From: Macrostomum hystrix
Taxonomy: Eukaryota; Platyhelminthes; Macrostomidae
Assembly (NCBI GenBank): GCA_950097015.1
Contig: CATNEN010000001.1
Coordinates: 3,440,001 to 3,504,000 of the forward strand
Direction: 5' to 3'
DNA length: 64,000 bases
The position numbers were made by a program, and so were the translations under genes. The notes beneath the pieces are model-generated. The model had not been told where the DNA came from. It worked only from the letters and a program-made list of their open reading frames with translations, and did not search any database. The number at the start of each line of letters is the position of its first letter. Positions within the stretch are counted from its first letter, which is position 1. This document shows positions 22,629 through 33,955 of this stretch, piece after piece.

Positions 22629-25076
22629 ATGTATCGCGGCATCGAACTGAAGCGTGTTGTCAAAGCTACACTGCAAACTGGCTGTCGTGGGCGACCCAGA
22701 AAGATTAAGACAATCATTAGCGGCCGAAATCGAGGCTCAACATCTCGGCGTCCTGTGTCTGAAACTACTCCTGTTCCAGTGGAAGCTAGCACCGAGAATG
22801 ATGTCGGTATGCCTGAGTCTTTTGCTCCTACAGTAGAAGATGTTGAATGGGTAGATTTTGACAGCTTTGCTGAGAAATACAGAGGTAGTTACGAGAAGCA
22901 TTTTCTCTTAAATCTGTGTTCCTCTTGCTATGAGCACGAAGGTGTATATCGATGTGTTACTTGTCGACTTAGCTTATGTGCCAGCTGTAAGAATGAGACG
23001 CATAAAAAGTTTTCAGCCCACAAGTTTCTCATATGGAATAAGGAGAGTCTAATGTTTCAGGAACTGGATGCTACTCACGATGCTTTTGAAATGTTTTGCT
23101 GCGCTTCTAGTAAATTGAATCTGAATGTCTGTGCGGCTACAAAAGTTGACCTTATAGATCTGGCTGGAAGCGTAAAGGTCATTTTTATTACCTGCGACTC
23201 CTGTGATCTTATTGGTGCACTCCTTTCTCAAGGGTTCTTCCCTTGTTGCGAAGGGTCAAAGCCTGATTCAGATGGGTATGCATTCTTTTCTTTTACCTTT
23301 TTGTCCCTGCTAGACAGTTTGTGTATGACTGGGCAGTTGCCTGTTCACAGAGCGGTCAGTACACTGCTCATTGGGCCAACTCTGGGACAAGGTACATATA
23401 ATTTGGCTCTTGTAAAAAGCACTTATCAACGCATTCAACGACATGATGTTTTGCTGCGGTTTCGCCACCTGCAAATGGCCTCAGCAAAATGGCCAAATAA
23501 TTGTCTTCTCTGTCCAGATAATCACGCTGTGCGCAAAACTGTTGTCTGTGCAGATGCTCTATTTGGTTGGCAGCGCTTTAAAGCCAGGGGGCGTACACAA
23601 CTGGAAATACCATCAGATGGTCGTCCATTACCTACGCCGCTTGTCTATGTAGATATTAAAGCGGATGTGCCAAAAAATCGAGCAGAGGAACAGAATTGTC
23701 CTAATTGGAAGGCCGGTGCTCATGAACCATTAAGCCGTGAGCAGAGACATGATGTCACGGGTTTCTTTGGATTATTCTGTCGTCACAATCGCCTTTTGTG
23801 TGGCTCAAATATCACAACTGGTGGAGAAAAGTTTTGCTACCTGGAACAGTGCCTTGAACACTTTCTGCGAAACGTCAAAGTGTCTAAGGAATTACTTGTC
23901 GTATATGACGTGGGTAAGTTTATTATTATTTTATAAAATGCATACAATCTATGAAATACTGTTGCTTGTGTACAGTTATATGACAACATGACTTACTCTT
24001 TATCCCAATTCACAGGCTGTCGCGTATCCAGCCGGGTTAAATCCGCTATTGCGAAGTCTGGTGCCAACATTCAAGCGAGTAGCTGTGCAATAAACGCTTT
24101 TCATGCTCTTGGTCACCTGCCCAGTTGTCAAAAAAAGTTTTCTGTTCGCGTTACTCCAGGCGCAGGTCTATGCGATGGAGAGAATACTGAGCGAGCCTGG
24201 TCTCAACTCAGGCCGTTCGGTAAGTTTTTAAAGTACATGCGGAAAGACCGACGAGCACAATACATGGCGCATATTCTATACTTCTTTAATGCACAACAGC
24301 TTCTTAGCGCTTCTGGGTGGTTTACACAACGTATTAAGCTTATGGTAGGTGCGGGAAAAAGCATTCTAAGTGAACTAAAAGAGCTACAAAGCCAGTCTGC
24401 GATTTTGCAGCACTCGGGGGTCCGAAATGACAGTCTGGTCATCTCTGAGGATGAAATTTTGGATTTAGGCTCCCAATGGTATGAAGATTCCCTCCGAGTA
24501 GCTGTACACAACTCGGAAGATGATATCCTATGTGAGCTACGCGCTCTTGCAGTGCACAGAGATCATTGGAGTAAACAGGTTGGTAAGTCAGTTGGCCAAA
24601 GTCAAACCAGAATGTGCTTGCGAAAGGTTAAAAGTTATGCATCCGACATGAAAAAACTCTACGCTCGTCTTCCAATTGAAGACAGAGCTTCTTTCGATGA
24701 ATATAAAAAACCGCGTAGTGCGAAATATGAACATTTGTCTGGAACCGACCTTTCCATCCGATTTCGTCAGCGGGCTATAGACGTCAGTAACAAATATAAA
24801 CGCCTAAAAGAAGAAGCGCATATTATTTCAGATGAGTGGGTTGACCTTCAGGTTAATTTGCAGAGCCTCTGTGATGACTTAGCGAATCAGCCGGGCTTAG
24901 CCGCTCAATTTCGGGAATTGTTTAGAAGACTGCTTGAAGATGTTGCAAGTAAAAGCGTGACTGATGCTGTAAAATATCTTCTTGCGAATAAATTCTCCCT
25001 CAGCACACTGAGTCAGAGCGCTAATGAAGCGGTTGCTTCAGAAGATTCGGAGTCTTCTGATAGCGACTCCGATTAA
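22629..25076 (+). CDS. KDZ-superfamily (Kyakuja-Dileera-Zisupton) transposase
   Basis: Exons 22629-23913 and 24016-25076; the 102-nt intron (GTAAGT...CACAG) restores the frame inside YDVGCRVSS. The product has 781 residues. An AT-hook-like GRPRK lies near residue 21, and a cysteine/histidine cluster (97-135: CSSC, CVTC, CASC, H residues) of the type fused to KDZ transposases follows. The RNase H-fold core shows VYVDIKAD (first Asp), NCPNWKAG, DVTGFFGLFCRHN, YDVGC (second Asp), NAFHALGHLPSC and GAGLCDGENTERAW (catalytic Glu in DGE). The C-terminal part is helical and ends in an acidic Ser/Asp/Glu tail. KDZ enzymes are DDE transposases that cut and paste large elements. The ORF has no disabling mutation. 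It is the first gene of a four-gene same-strand array. Confidence 0.9.
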
Positions 25077-25156
25077 GTATCCAACCAGTGTACTGATGAT
25101 TCCACCGTTACTTGTGTTTTTAATTGAAGTCAAGCGCTGCCTTGTAAAGTCACTCT

Positions 25157-25830
25157 GCACCTACTTTTGTGTGGGTGCTGTGAAGCGTTAAGTTTAAGAT
25201 CGCTAAAATTAATACCATTAAGCCCAAAATTTGGACACATTTCTTTCAACTAGCAAATTTTTTGCAGGTCACTTTGCACATGCAATACAATGTGCTGTGA
25301 AGCGTTAAGTTTAAGAACGCTAAAATTAATACCAGTAAGCCCAAAGTTTGGACACATATTTCTTTCAACTAGCAAAATATTTACAGGTCACTTTGCACAT
25401 GCAATTCAATGTGCTGTGAAGCGCTACATTTTAAAGCGCTATGAGCCCATGTGTCAGCCTTCTCGCGGCGGACTCGTTGAGCGCGAATAAAATCTGCTAA
25501 TTACCGTGCGCTGCCAATCTTACCGTGCATGTTTGCACTATCCAGCGGACTGGCAGTGTACTTACGTTAGCTGTTTTTATTCGTGGGACTAATGACACTA
25601 TTAAATTCGTTCATTTATCAGCTTTTCCGTTCAATTCCGTTTTATTATTATTATATAGCTCACAGTTTCATTGTCTGTCAAATAAATGGAGGGGCTCCTA
25701 AACAGTGTTTCTCGTTCTTATTTTTTCATTGCTTGCCGTGCCTGATAAACATGTTTTCCTTTTTTAGCATTTACATACTTGCGCCTATATACGTCACCGA
25801 TTTCAGCGAAACGCAGGCAACTTAAATAAA
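25157..25830 (+). promoter_or_regulatory. Intergenic module, copy 1 (3' UTR/poly(A) plus upstream region)
   Basis: It follows the KDZ stop by 80 nt. It starts with three imperfect 110-120 bp subrepeats, each containing GTCACTYTGCAC and GTGCTGTGAAGCG. The second and third begin right after splice-acceptor-like TTTTTTGCAG and ATTTACAG. AATAAA lies at 25486-25491. The rest, from ACCGTGCATGTTTGCACTAT to CGAAACGCAGGCAACTTAA, leads to the SET gene start at 25875. Near-identical copies precede the next two genes, so it probably ends one transcript and drives the next. Confidence 0.75.
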
Positions 25831-25874
25831 CTCTTTAAAAAATCAAAATTCAGATTTCAAATTCAAAAGACAGC

Positions 25875-26887
25875 ATGCCCACTGATAAGCTCGATTGTCC
25901 GTTATGTCTTCCTGGTTTATCTGCCTATTCGGCCAGACCTGACAGGCTCGCTCTGCATATTGAAACGCATCATCCAAACGCGAAAGGGAAGACGGAATGC
26001 ATCATTCAATATCTACGTTGGTCGAAGAAGGCCGATGCAAAATTGTGCCAGCTATGCGATACATTCTATGTACATTTGCGGCAGCACTATAAGCTGATTC
26101 ACACCATCGAATTCCGGCGACTTAACACTTTGCTGACAGGTCAACCAGCCATGCGACTCGCGCGAAAGCGTGGTGTTAAACGTTTTGGTGAAATATTCTG
26201 GTGGTTTACTTCCAATCAGCCGTTGCCAAACTATCCGTCCTCAGATGGCGACTGTGTTGGAAAGCTGGAAGAACAAAGGTAATTAATTTGTGAAGGGCAT
26301 GTCACGATCTCATTTAAAGCTTAGTTACGTAAAATGCAAACTGCCTGTGCCATCTGTATTTTCTAAGTCTTGTCAACACTTCCCACAGGCACTGCGAATC
26401 TTCTGCTGGCCAACGATCATGCATAGATGTCTACAGGAAAAGTTCAAATTTCGTCCCAGCCAAGGTTTTAGTGAAGCCTTCTGGTGAGAAGGGTCTCGGT
26501 ATTTTTGCTGGTGAACTAATTAGAGCTGATTCATTCGTGTGCTTCTATGGTGGCACCGTAATATCTAGAAAACAAGGACTCGCCAGAGAGCAGGAGAGGG
26601 CATCTAAAGGCGAGTCACCTTGTTTTGCGTTTTTCTTTTTTTATGGCTCCCAATCGCTTTGCGAAGATGCTACTGATAGTTTTTCCCTTGGTCGGTTTAT
26701 TAATCACAGTCGGTTGACTCCAAATCTAATGCCAAGGGCGATACCACCATGTAAAGAAATCGGACGGAACGTCTGCAGGATCGCTTTTTTTGCTATTCGG
26801 GACATTCTAGAAGGGCAAGAATTGCTCTTCGATTATTCTGAAACTGACGAAGAGTGTCTAAAGAGGTTTCCCTGGCTGCAATCTTAA
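25875..26887 (+). CDS. Zinc-finger/SET-domain protein (putative lysine methyltransferase)
   Basis: Exons 25875-26278 and 26389-26887, intron 110 nt (AAAG|GTAATT...CCCACAG|GC); together 903 nt, 300 residues. N-terminal zinc fingers: C8, C11, H28, H32/33, then C58, C61, H67, H71, H76. The C-terminal SET domain (about 160-298) shows the AdoMet-binding GLGIFA, FYGGTVIS, GRFINHS, a GRNVCRIAFFAIRDI strand and the closing ELLFDYSE. These are the NHS and FDY motifs of active SET methyltransferases. The compact domain, with no pre-SET or post-SET cysteines, recalls KMT5A/SET8-like or PRDM-like proteins. The original Cys of NHSC is Arg here. It probably methylates histone lysines. Its place behind a KDZ transposase, with the same module on both sides, suggests transposon cargo. 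Confidence 0.85.
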
Positions 26888-26992
26888 AAGTTCAAAAAAT
26901 TGTACCAACTAGTCACTGCTAATCATTTTGAATTTGTTGCACATGCGTCAGACAAATTTCTTCAAAACTTGTCGCATAAAACATTACAGCAG

Positions 26993-27552
26993 GTCACTCT
27001 GCACCTACTTTTGTGTGGGTGCTGTGAAGCGTTAAGTTTAAGAACGCTAAAATTAATACCAGTAAGCCCAAAGTTTGGACACATATTTCTTTCAACTAGC
27101 AAAATATTTACAGGTCACTTTGCACATGCAATTCAATGTGCTGTGAAGCGCTACATTTTAAAGCGCTATGAGCCCATGTGTCAGCCTTCTCGCGGCGGAC
27201 TCGTTGAGCGCGAATAAAATCTGCTAATTACCGTGCTCTGCCAATCTTACCGTGCATGTTTGCACTATCCAGCGGACTGGCAGTGTACTTACGTTAGCTG
27301 TTTTTATTCGTGGGACTAATGACACTATTAAATTCGTTCATTTATCAGCTTTTCCGTTCAATTCCGTTTTATTATTATTATATAGCTCACAGTTTCATTG
27401 TCTGTCAAATAAATGGAGGGGCTCCTAAACAGTGTTTCTCGTTCTTATTTTTTCATTGCTTGCCGTGCTTGATAAACATGTTTTCCTTTTTTAGCATTTA
27501 CATACTTGTGCCTATATACGTCACCGATTTCAGCGAAACGCAGGCAACTTAA
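26993..27552 (+). promoter_or_regulatory. Intergenic module, copy 2
   Basis: Almost identical to copy 1, but with two instead of three GTCACTYTGCAC subrepeats. AATAAA at 27213-27218. It runs from the SET gene's 3' region to 40 bp before the next start codon (27595). Differences include ACCGTGCTCTGCC versus ACCGTGCGCTGCC and ACTTGTGCC versus ACTTGCGCC, so it is a young duplication or is being homogenised. Confidence 0.75.
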
Positions 27553-27594
27553 AAAAAACTTTAAACTTCAAACTGTAAACACACAAAACTCATC

Positions 27595-28329
27595 ATGCCC
27601 AACAAACACGCGAAAGTGTCCTGTCTTGTCTGTTCCAATTGGACTGGTCGATCCTACATGCTTTGGAGGCATTGCGAGAAAAGGCACCCCGCTCTGGAGG
27701 ATGACAGGATTCAGGCGATGATTGACTTCGCGAAGGCGACTTCAAAAGCGAAGCCGGTGTGTCTCTGTCCGATATGCGGGGCTCTGATTTCTCACCAAAG
27801 AGCGCATTTTAAGAGATGCCACGTACCTGAATATGGCTCTACATACCGCCGCAAAGCCCTCTCGGGTCGTGCGGCTGTCCTGAAATTACGCGAATCAGGT
27901 TCGCGGCGTGTAGCAGAACTTCACAAACTTGCTACAGAAGAAAAGCATCCACTCCAATACATGGAACTTGAGTTCGCTGCTAGTCAGCTATCTATTCTGG
28001 TTGAGATGTACAAGGATATCGGCGAGGTACAAATTACATCAGCAACTAGCCAAGAGACGAGTGCGTCAACAAAACTTCCCGCAGAACAGCAGCAGCAGGA
28101 AGAGCGCTGCAACTCTTCTGAAGGTGCTCCTAAAAGTCCTAAACCTACGCCAGAAACTCATCGAGTTCCAGCTAAAATCTGTCGAAACCCATTACCATTT
28201 GTGATTCCTCCAAGAGTCCCTTATTGCGTCAAACCCTTACCGCCTATTGTCTTGCGTAAATCTGCTACCAACTTGACCCGATATAACCCGAAAATTCCCA
28301 CCTCGTCTCCCATAAAAATTGCTACCTGA
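27595..28329 (+). CDS. Two-zinc-finger protein, paralogue of the SET protein's N-terminus
   Basis: Uninterrupted 244-residue ORF. The fingers are C10, C13, H26, H31 and C58, C61, H67, H71, H76. The second has the same positions and spacing as in the neighbouring SET protein (CPICGALISHQRAHFKRCH beside CQLCDTFYVHLRQHYKLIH). A basic region (RRKALSGRAAVLKLRESGSR) follows, then a Gln/Glu-rich stretch and a long proline/lysine-rich C-terminus without a SET domain. The start codon lies 40 bp after the repeated module, as in the SET gene. It is perhaps a DNA-binding accessory factor of the element; no named family recognised. Confidence 0.75.
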   Translation: MPNKHAKVSCLVCSNWTGRSYMLWRHCEKRHPALEDDRIQAMIDFAKATSKAKPVCLCPICGALISHQRAHFKRCHVPEYGSTYRRKALSGRAAVLKLRESGSRRVAELHKLATEEKHPLQYMELEFAASQLSILVEMYKDIGEVQITSATSQETSASTKLPAEQQQQEERCNSSEGAPKSPKPTPETHRVPAKICRNPLPFVIPPRVPYCVKPLPPIVLRKSATNLTRYNPKIPTSSPIKIAT

Positions 28330-28407
28330 GGTCTTCCTGTTGGAACAAAATACCATACCACCCCTATCCCATGGAAAAATTGGTATATCGACAGAGCCAA
28401 TTACAGC

Positions 28408-28870
28408 AAGTCACTCTGCACCTACTTTTGTGTGGGTGCTGTGAAGCGTTAAGTTTAAGAACGCTAAAATTAATACCAGTGAGGCCAAATTTTGGATACA
28501 ATTCATTCAACTAGCAAAATATTTACAGATCACTTTGCACATGCAATTCAATGTGCTGTGAAGCGCTACGTTTTAAAGCGCTATGAGCCCATGTGTCAGC
28601 CTTCTCGCGGCGGACTCGTTGAGCGCGAATAAAATCTGCTAATTACCGTGCGCTGCCAATCTTACCGTGCATGTTTGCACTATCCAGCGGACTGGCAGTG
28701 TACTTACGTTAGCTGTTTTTATTCGTGGGACTAATGACACTATTAAATTCGTTCATTTATCAGCTTTTCCGTTCAATTCCGTTTTATTATTATTATATAG
28801 CTCACAGTTTCATTGTCTGTCAAATAAATGGAGGGGCTCCTAAACAGTGTTTCGCGTTTTCGTTTTTTAA
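28408..28870 (+). promoter_or_regulatory. Intergenic module, copy 3 (diverging)
   Basis: Matches copies 1 and 2 from AAGTCACTCTGCACCTACTT to CCTAAACAGTGTTTC. The first 130 bp show extra substitutions (AGTGAGGCCAAATTTTGG). AATAAA at 28628-28633. After about 28870 the sequence departs from the other copies, with about 200 bp of unrelated DNA up to the broken fourth gene. Confidence 0.75.
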
Positions 28871-29126
28871 TTGCTTGTTTTTTAGATGCGCTTTCTTTCT
28901 GCTCATTAGTTGGCTGTGCAGGGAACAACTAGGACAAATGGAGATAGATGTGCATTTGAGAATAGACTGCCTGCTTTATACAATTATATGCATGGCAGAT
29001 CAATGTCCTTATTAGCGTTTATATATTAGCGTTCACGCCTTCATTTAGGGTCTAGCTTTAATTGTCAACGTTTCAAACTTCAATCTCGAATAAATTTCAG
29101 GCCAGCATCACTTCCATTGAAAGTTG

Positions 29127-29660
29127 ATGACACCTCCCAACATTCACGCCGCGATTACGTGTCTTCAGTGCCACTAGAGTGGCAGGGCATCAGGTTTTAA
29201 ACAGCATTGCCGCGGAGCTCATCCGGACCTATCTGAAAGGCGAATCGACGCCAACCTTCGCTACTGTCGCCTACAACATAAGCTGGAGTTGTCTCCTATT
29301 TTTTATCTCTGTCCATATTGCTCTACTATCACTTCGGGATTCGATATGCACATGCTCATTCACAATCGCGGGAGAAGAGGAGGCGATAGAATCATCATCA
29401 CGACTGAGGACTTCAAAGCTGCTAACCTTGCTGCATTAAGTTTCATTGACGAGCTACGCAACATCGCTGTTGGTGGTAAAACTCCTGCCAACGAAATATC
29501 GCCGGCTCTTCCAGCAGCTGGTCAACCTACGAGTGCTCATTCAGTTGATTTAAATCCACAGGTGCCTGGGGCCCAAGACTACAGTTGTAATCAACGCTCC
29601 GCTGCAGCTTTAAGCTACAATTCTGATGTCAACAGGATGACGTGCGCGATGTCAACATGA
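29127..29660 (+). pseudogene. Third zinc-finger paralogue, broken by an in-frame TAG
   Basis: From ATG 29127 the frame reads a start region like the 27595 gene: CLQC followed by TAG at 29175-29177, then SGRASGFKQHCRGAHPDLSE and RRIDANLRY. This aligns with CLVC...TGRSYMLWRHCEKRHPALED and DDRIQAMIDF of the intact paralogue. The stop sits at or beside the position of its Asn-Trp, so one TGG-to-TAG change could explain it. After the stop the frame stays open to 29660 and includes a second finger (CPYCSTITSGFDMHMLIH). It could be a recent pseudogene, or a readthrough or assembly error. Confidence 0.7.
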
Positions 29661-30080
29661 TGACGTGCGCGAGCATTCAACACAATGGAAATGACGATCC
29701 ATACAATTTTTTAGGCGGTGTTTCTGGTCTTTCAACCGTTGTGACCAATCTTTGAAGAAGCATCTTGCTAATGATATTTTAGCTTTTATAACTATTTGCA
29801 CAATTAAAGGTACGTGGCTACGCACTTCTACGCCTTTAGCCTTGTCTAATGTCATTTTTCAATTCCCTCCAGTCGTCCAAGGCGTTTTGTTGTTATGCGA
29901 ACTCGGCCAATCTGACTTCATAATTGCTTCATATGCGTTCATATGCATACAAGTGTGAATGCTCATATGCGTGTGTACACCTTTCGTGTCTGCTTGCCTG
30001 CAATCCTACTTGTGCATGTATTTGACTTACCTATAGTCATTACACTTAGCTAGAGTAATTTAGCCCAGGTGTGGCAACAA
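29661..30080. other. Region right of the gene array
   Basis: No gene recognised. A 24-bp direct duplication (GATGTCAACAKGATGACGTG) at 29625-29672 overlaps the pseudogene end. The right end of the presumed KDZ element should lie here or further on, but I found no inverted match to the left side. Confidence 0.4.
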
Positions 30081-30717
30081 TGGTCAGAGGAGAGCTAGAG
30101 TCAAACTGTTCAGAATATGTTCCGATGACTAAATTATTCAGTTTTCCCTGGTAGTCATGCAATTTCTTGGATGGTCAGAGGAGAGCTAGAGTCAAACTGT
30201 TCAGAATATGTTCCGATGACTAAATTATTCAGTTTTCCCTGGTAGTCATGCAATTTCTTGGATGGTCAGAGGAGAGCTAGAGTCAAACTGTTCAGAATAT
30301 GTTCCGATGACTAAATTATTCAGTTTTCCCTGGTAGTCATGCAATTTCTTGGATGGTCAGAGGAGAGCTAGAGTCAAACTGTTCAGAATATGTTCCGATG
30401 ACTAAATTATTCAGTTTTCCCTGGTAGTCATGCAATTTCTTGGATGGTCAGAGGAGAGCTAGAGTCAAACTGTTCAGAATATGTTCCGATGACTAAATTA
30501 TTCAGTTTTCCCTGGTAGTCATGCAATTTCTTGGATGGTCAGAGGAGAGCTAGAGTCAAACTGTTCAGAATATGTTCCGATGACTAAATTATTCAGTTTT
30601 CCCTGGTAGTCATGCAATTTCTTGGATGGTCAGAGGAGAGCTAGAGTCAAACTGTTCAGAATATGTTCCGATGACTAAATTATTCAGTTTTCCCTGGTAG
30701 TCATGCAATTTCTTCAA
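30081..30717. repeat. 91-bp tandem repeat, seven copies
   Basis: Seven units beginning TGGTCAGAGGAGAGCTAGAG with an exact 91-bp period (30081, 30172, 30263 and so on). The copies look identical to each other except at the outer edges, which points to recent expansion or conversion. A diverged single relative occurs at about 34598-34690. Confidence 0.96.
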
Positions 30718-31084
30718 TGGTCGTGCTCCCTTGCAAACGAGCAGCGGAGTGAGAGGAGAGAGTTCTGAAGTTCTGAACGCGTTTGACAATGATAAAATAT
30801 CAAACTCTAATACCTGCTTTCTTTATGCTAACTGTGCATGCACTGTATGTGTTTTTACGTGAGGGTCTGTACTTTGTTCAATTAATGTTTCTGTCTAACT
30901 AGGACTTTTCACCAATTCTTTTCCGTGTCAATCTTCAGGGAAAATACATAAGCTAATTTATCAAAACATATCAGCGCATCTCATTGGCAAAAATTGTGCC
31001 GCACAGGCACGGCATAGGTGACCTGCTGCAAGGTATACTGACTAAAATTATTATTATGTTATTATTATTACTTCTTTCTTGGAA

Positions 31085-31317
31085 TCACAGGGTGAGGTGA
31101 CAGAGAAGAGGGTGAGGTGACAGAGGAGAGAGTGGGGTGACAGAGAGGAGAGAGTGAGGGCACAGGAGAAAGTGAGGGCACAGAGGAGAAAGTGAGGGCA
31201 CAGAGGAGAAAGTGAGGGCACAGGAGAAAGTGAGGGCACAGAGTGGAGAAAGTGAGGGCACAAAGGAGAAAGTGAGGGCACAGAGTGGAGAAAGTGAGGG
31301 CACAGAGAGGAGAAAGT
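31085..31317. repeat. Purine-rich minisatellite (AGAAAGTGAGGGCACAGAGG)
   Basis: Units of 16-22 bp, beginning with GGTGAGGTGACAGAG-type units and moving into AGAAAGTGAGGGCACAGAGG-type units. The array is short and irregular, and one strand is nearly all purine. Confidence 0.92.
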
Positions 31318-31417
31318 TAACTTTGATGAATTTCGATGGGATTTGATTCCCCGTATTCTGGGATAGACGTAGAAGCGATCCCTGTCGAAATCCGGGGTCA
31401 ATAAGTAAGCCTGCGGC

Positions 31418-33955
31418 GTCGCATCACACAGACTATACTTAATTATTACTATTGTAGCCAGATTTATAAACTTGAACTGGAGCTTGTGGGCACCTATTGC
31501 CGTTTAGGAAAATTCAAGAAACCAACAATTGCAGTGCCACGCTTGGCCTCAACTACATGATTTTCGCACTACAAAGACTATACTTAATTACTATTGTAGC
31601 CCAATTTATAAACTTGAACTGGAGCTTGTGGGCACCTATTGCCGTTTAGGAAAATTCAAGAAACCAACAATTGGTGCCACGCTTGACCTCAACTACATGA
31701 TTTTCGCACTACAAAGACTATACTTAATTACTATTGTAGCCAGATTTATAAACTTGAACTGGAGCTTGTGGGCACCTATTGCCGTTTAGGAAAATTCAAG
31801 AAACCAACAATTGCAGTGCCACGCTTGGCCTCAACTACATGATTTTCGCACTACAAAGACTATACTTAATTACTATTGTAGCCAGATTTATAAACTTGAA
31901 CTGGAGCTTGTGGGCACCTATTGCCGTTTAGGAAAATTCAAGAAACCAGTAATTGGTGCCACGCTTGGCCTCAACTACATGATTTTCGCACTACAAAGAC
32001 TATACTTAATTACTATTGTAGCCCAATTTATAAACTTGAACTGGAGCTTGTGGGCACCTATTGCCGTTTAGGAAAATTCAAGAAACCAGTAATTGGTGCC
32101 ACGCTTGGCCTCAACTACATGATTTTCGCACTACAAAGACTATACTTAATTACTATTGTAGCCCGATTTATAAACTTGAACTGGAGCTTGTGGGCACCTA
32201 TTGCCGTTTAGGAAAATTCAAGAAACCAACAATTGCAGTGCCACGCTTGGCCTCAACTACATGATTTTCGCACTACAAAGACTATACTTAATTACTATTG
32301 TAGCCAGATTTATAAACTTGAACTGGAGCTTGTGGGCACCTATTGCCGTTTAGGAAAATTCAAGAAACCAACAATTGCAGTGCCACGCTTGGCCTCAACT
32401 ACATGATTTTCGCACTACAAAGACTATACTTAATTACTATTGTAGCCAGATTTATAAACTTGAACTGGAGCTTGTGGGCACCTATTGCCGTTTAGGAAAA
32501 TTCAAGAAACCAACAATTGCAGTGCCACGCTTGGCCTCAACTACATGATTTTCGCACTACAAAGACTATACTTAATTACTATTGTAGCCAGATTTATAAA
32601 CTTGAACTGGAGCTTGTGGGCACCTATTGCCGTTTAGGAAAATTCAAGAAACCAACAATTGCAGTGCCACGCTTGGCCTCAACTACATGATTTTCGCACT
32701 ACAAAGACTATACTTAATTACTATTGTAGCCAGATTTATAAACTTGAACTGGAGCTTGTGGGCACCTATTGCCGTTTAGGAAAATTCAAGAAACCAACAA
32801 TTGCAGTGCCACGCTTGGCCTCAACTACATGATTTTCGCACTACAAAGACTATACTTAATTACTATTGTAGCCAGATTTATAAACTTGAACTGGAGCTTG
32901 TGGGCACCTATTGCCGTTTAGGAAAATTCAAGAAACCAACAATTGCAGTGCCACGCTTGGCCTCAACTACATGATTTTCGCACTACAAAGACTATACTTA
33001 ATTACTATTGTAGCCAGATTTATAAACTTGAACTGGAGCTTGTGGGCACCTATTGCCGTTTAGGAAAATTCAAGAAACCAACAATTGCAGTGCCACGCTT
33101 GGCCTCAACTACATGATTTTCGCACTACAAAGACTATACTTAATTACTATTGTAGCCAGATTTATAAACTTGAACTGGAGCTTGTGGGCACCTATTGCCG
33201 TTTAGGAAAATTCAAGAAACCAACAATTGGTGCCACGCTTGGCCTCAACTACATGATTTTCGCACTACAAAGACTATACTTAATTACTATTGTAGCCAGA
33301 TTTATAAACTTGAACTGGAGCTTGTGGGCACCTATTGCCGTTTAGGAAAATTCAAGAAACCAACAATTGGTGCCACGCTTGGCCTCAACTACATGATTTT
33401 CGCACTACAAAGACTATACTTAATTACTATTGTAGCCAGATTTATAAACTTGAACTGGAGCTTGTGGGCACCTATTGCCGTTTAGGAAAATTCAAGAAAC
33501 CAACAATTGCAGTGCCACGCTTGGCCTCAACTACATGATTTTCGCACTACAAAGACTATACTTAATTACTATTGTAGCCAGATTTATAAACTTGAACTGG
33601 AGCTTGTGGGCACCTATTGCCGTTTAGGAAAATTCAAGAAACCAACAATTGCAGTGCCACGCTTGGCCTCAACTACATGATTTTCGCACTACAAAGACTA
33701 TACTTAATTACTATTGTAGCCAGATTTATAAACTTGAACTGGAGCTTGTGGGCACCTATTGCCGTTTAGGAAAATTCAAGAAACCAACAATTGGTGCCAC
33801 GCTTGGCCTCAACTACATGATTTTCGCACTACAAAGACTATACTTAATTACTATTGTAGCCAGATTTATAAACTTGAACTGGAGCTTGTGGGCACCTATT
33901 GCCGTTTAGGAAAATTCAAGAAACCAACAATTGGTGCCACGCTTGGCCTTAAATG
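31418..33955. repeat. 140/142-bp satellite, about 18 copies
   Basis: Monomers carry TACTTAATTACTATTGTAGC, GAACTGGAGCTTGTGGGCAC and AACTACATGATTTTCGCAC. Two length classes exist: 140 bp with AACAATTGGTGCC and 142 bp with AACAATTGCAGTGCC. Neighbouring monomers are otherwise nearly identical. Short repetitive ORFs span two monomers; none resembles a protein. A degenerate outlying monomer lies at about 34055-34140, beyond 100 bp of other sequence with a (TTG)n run. Confidence 0.96.

Noticed and set aside
30081-30717. Regular repeats considered as a CRISPR array
   Set aside because: The 91-bp units are contiguous and identical with no unique spacers, and the sequence is eukaryotic.
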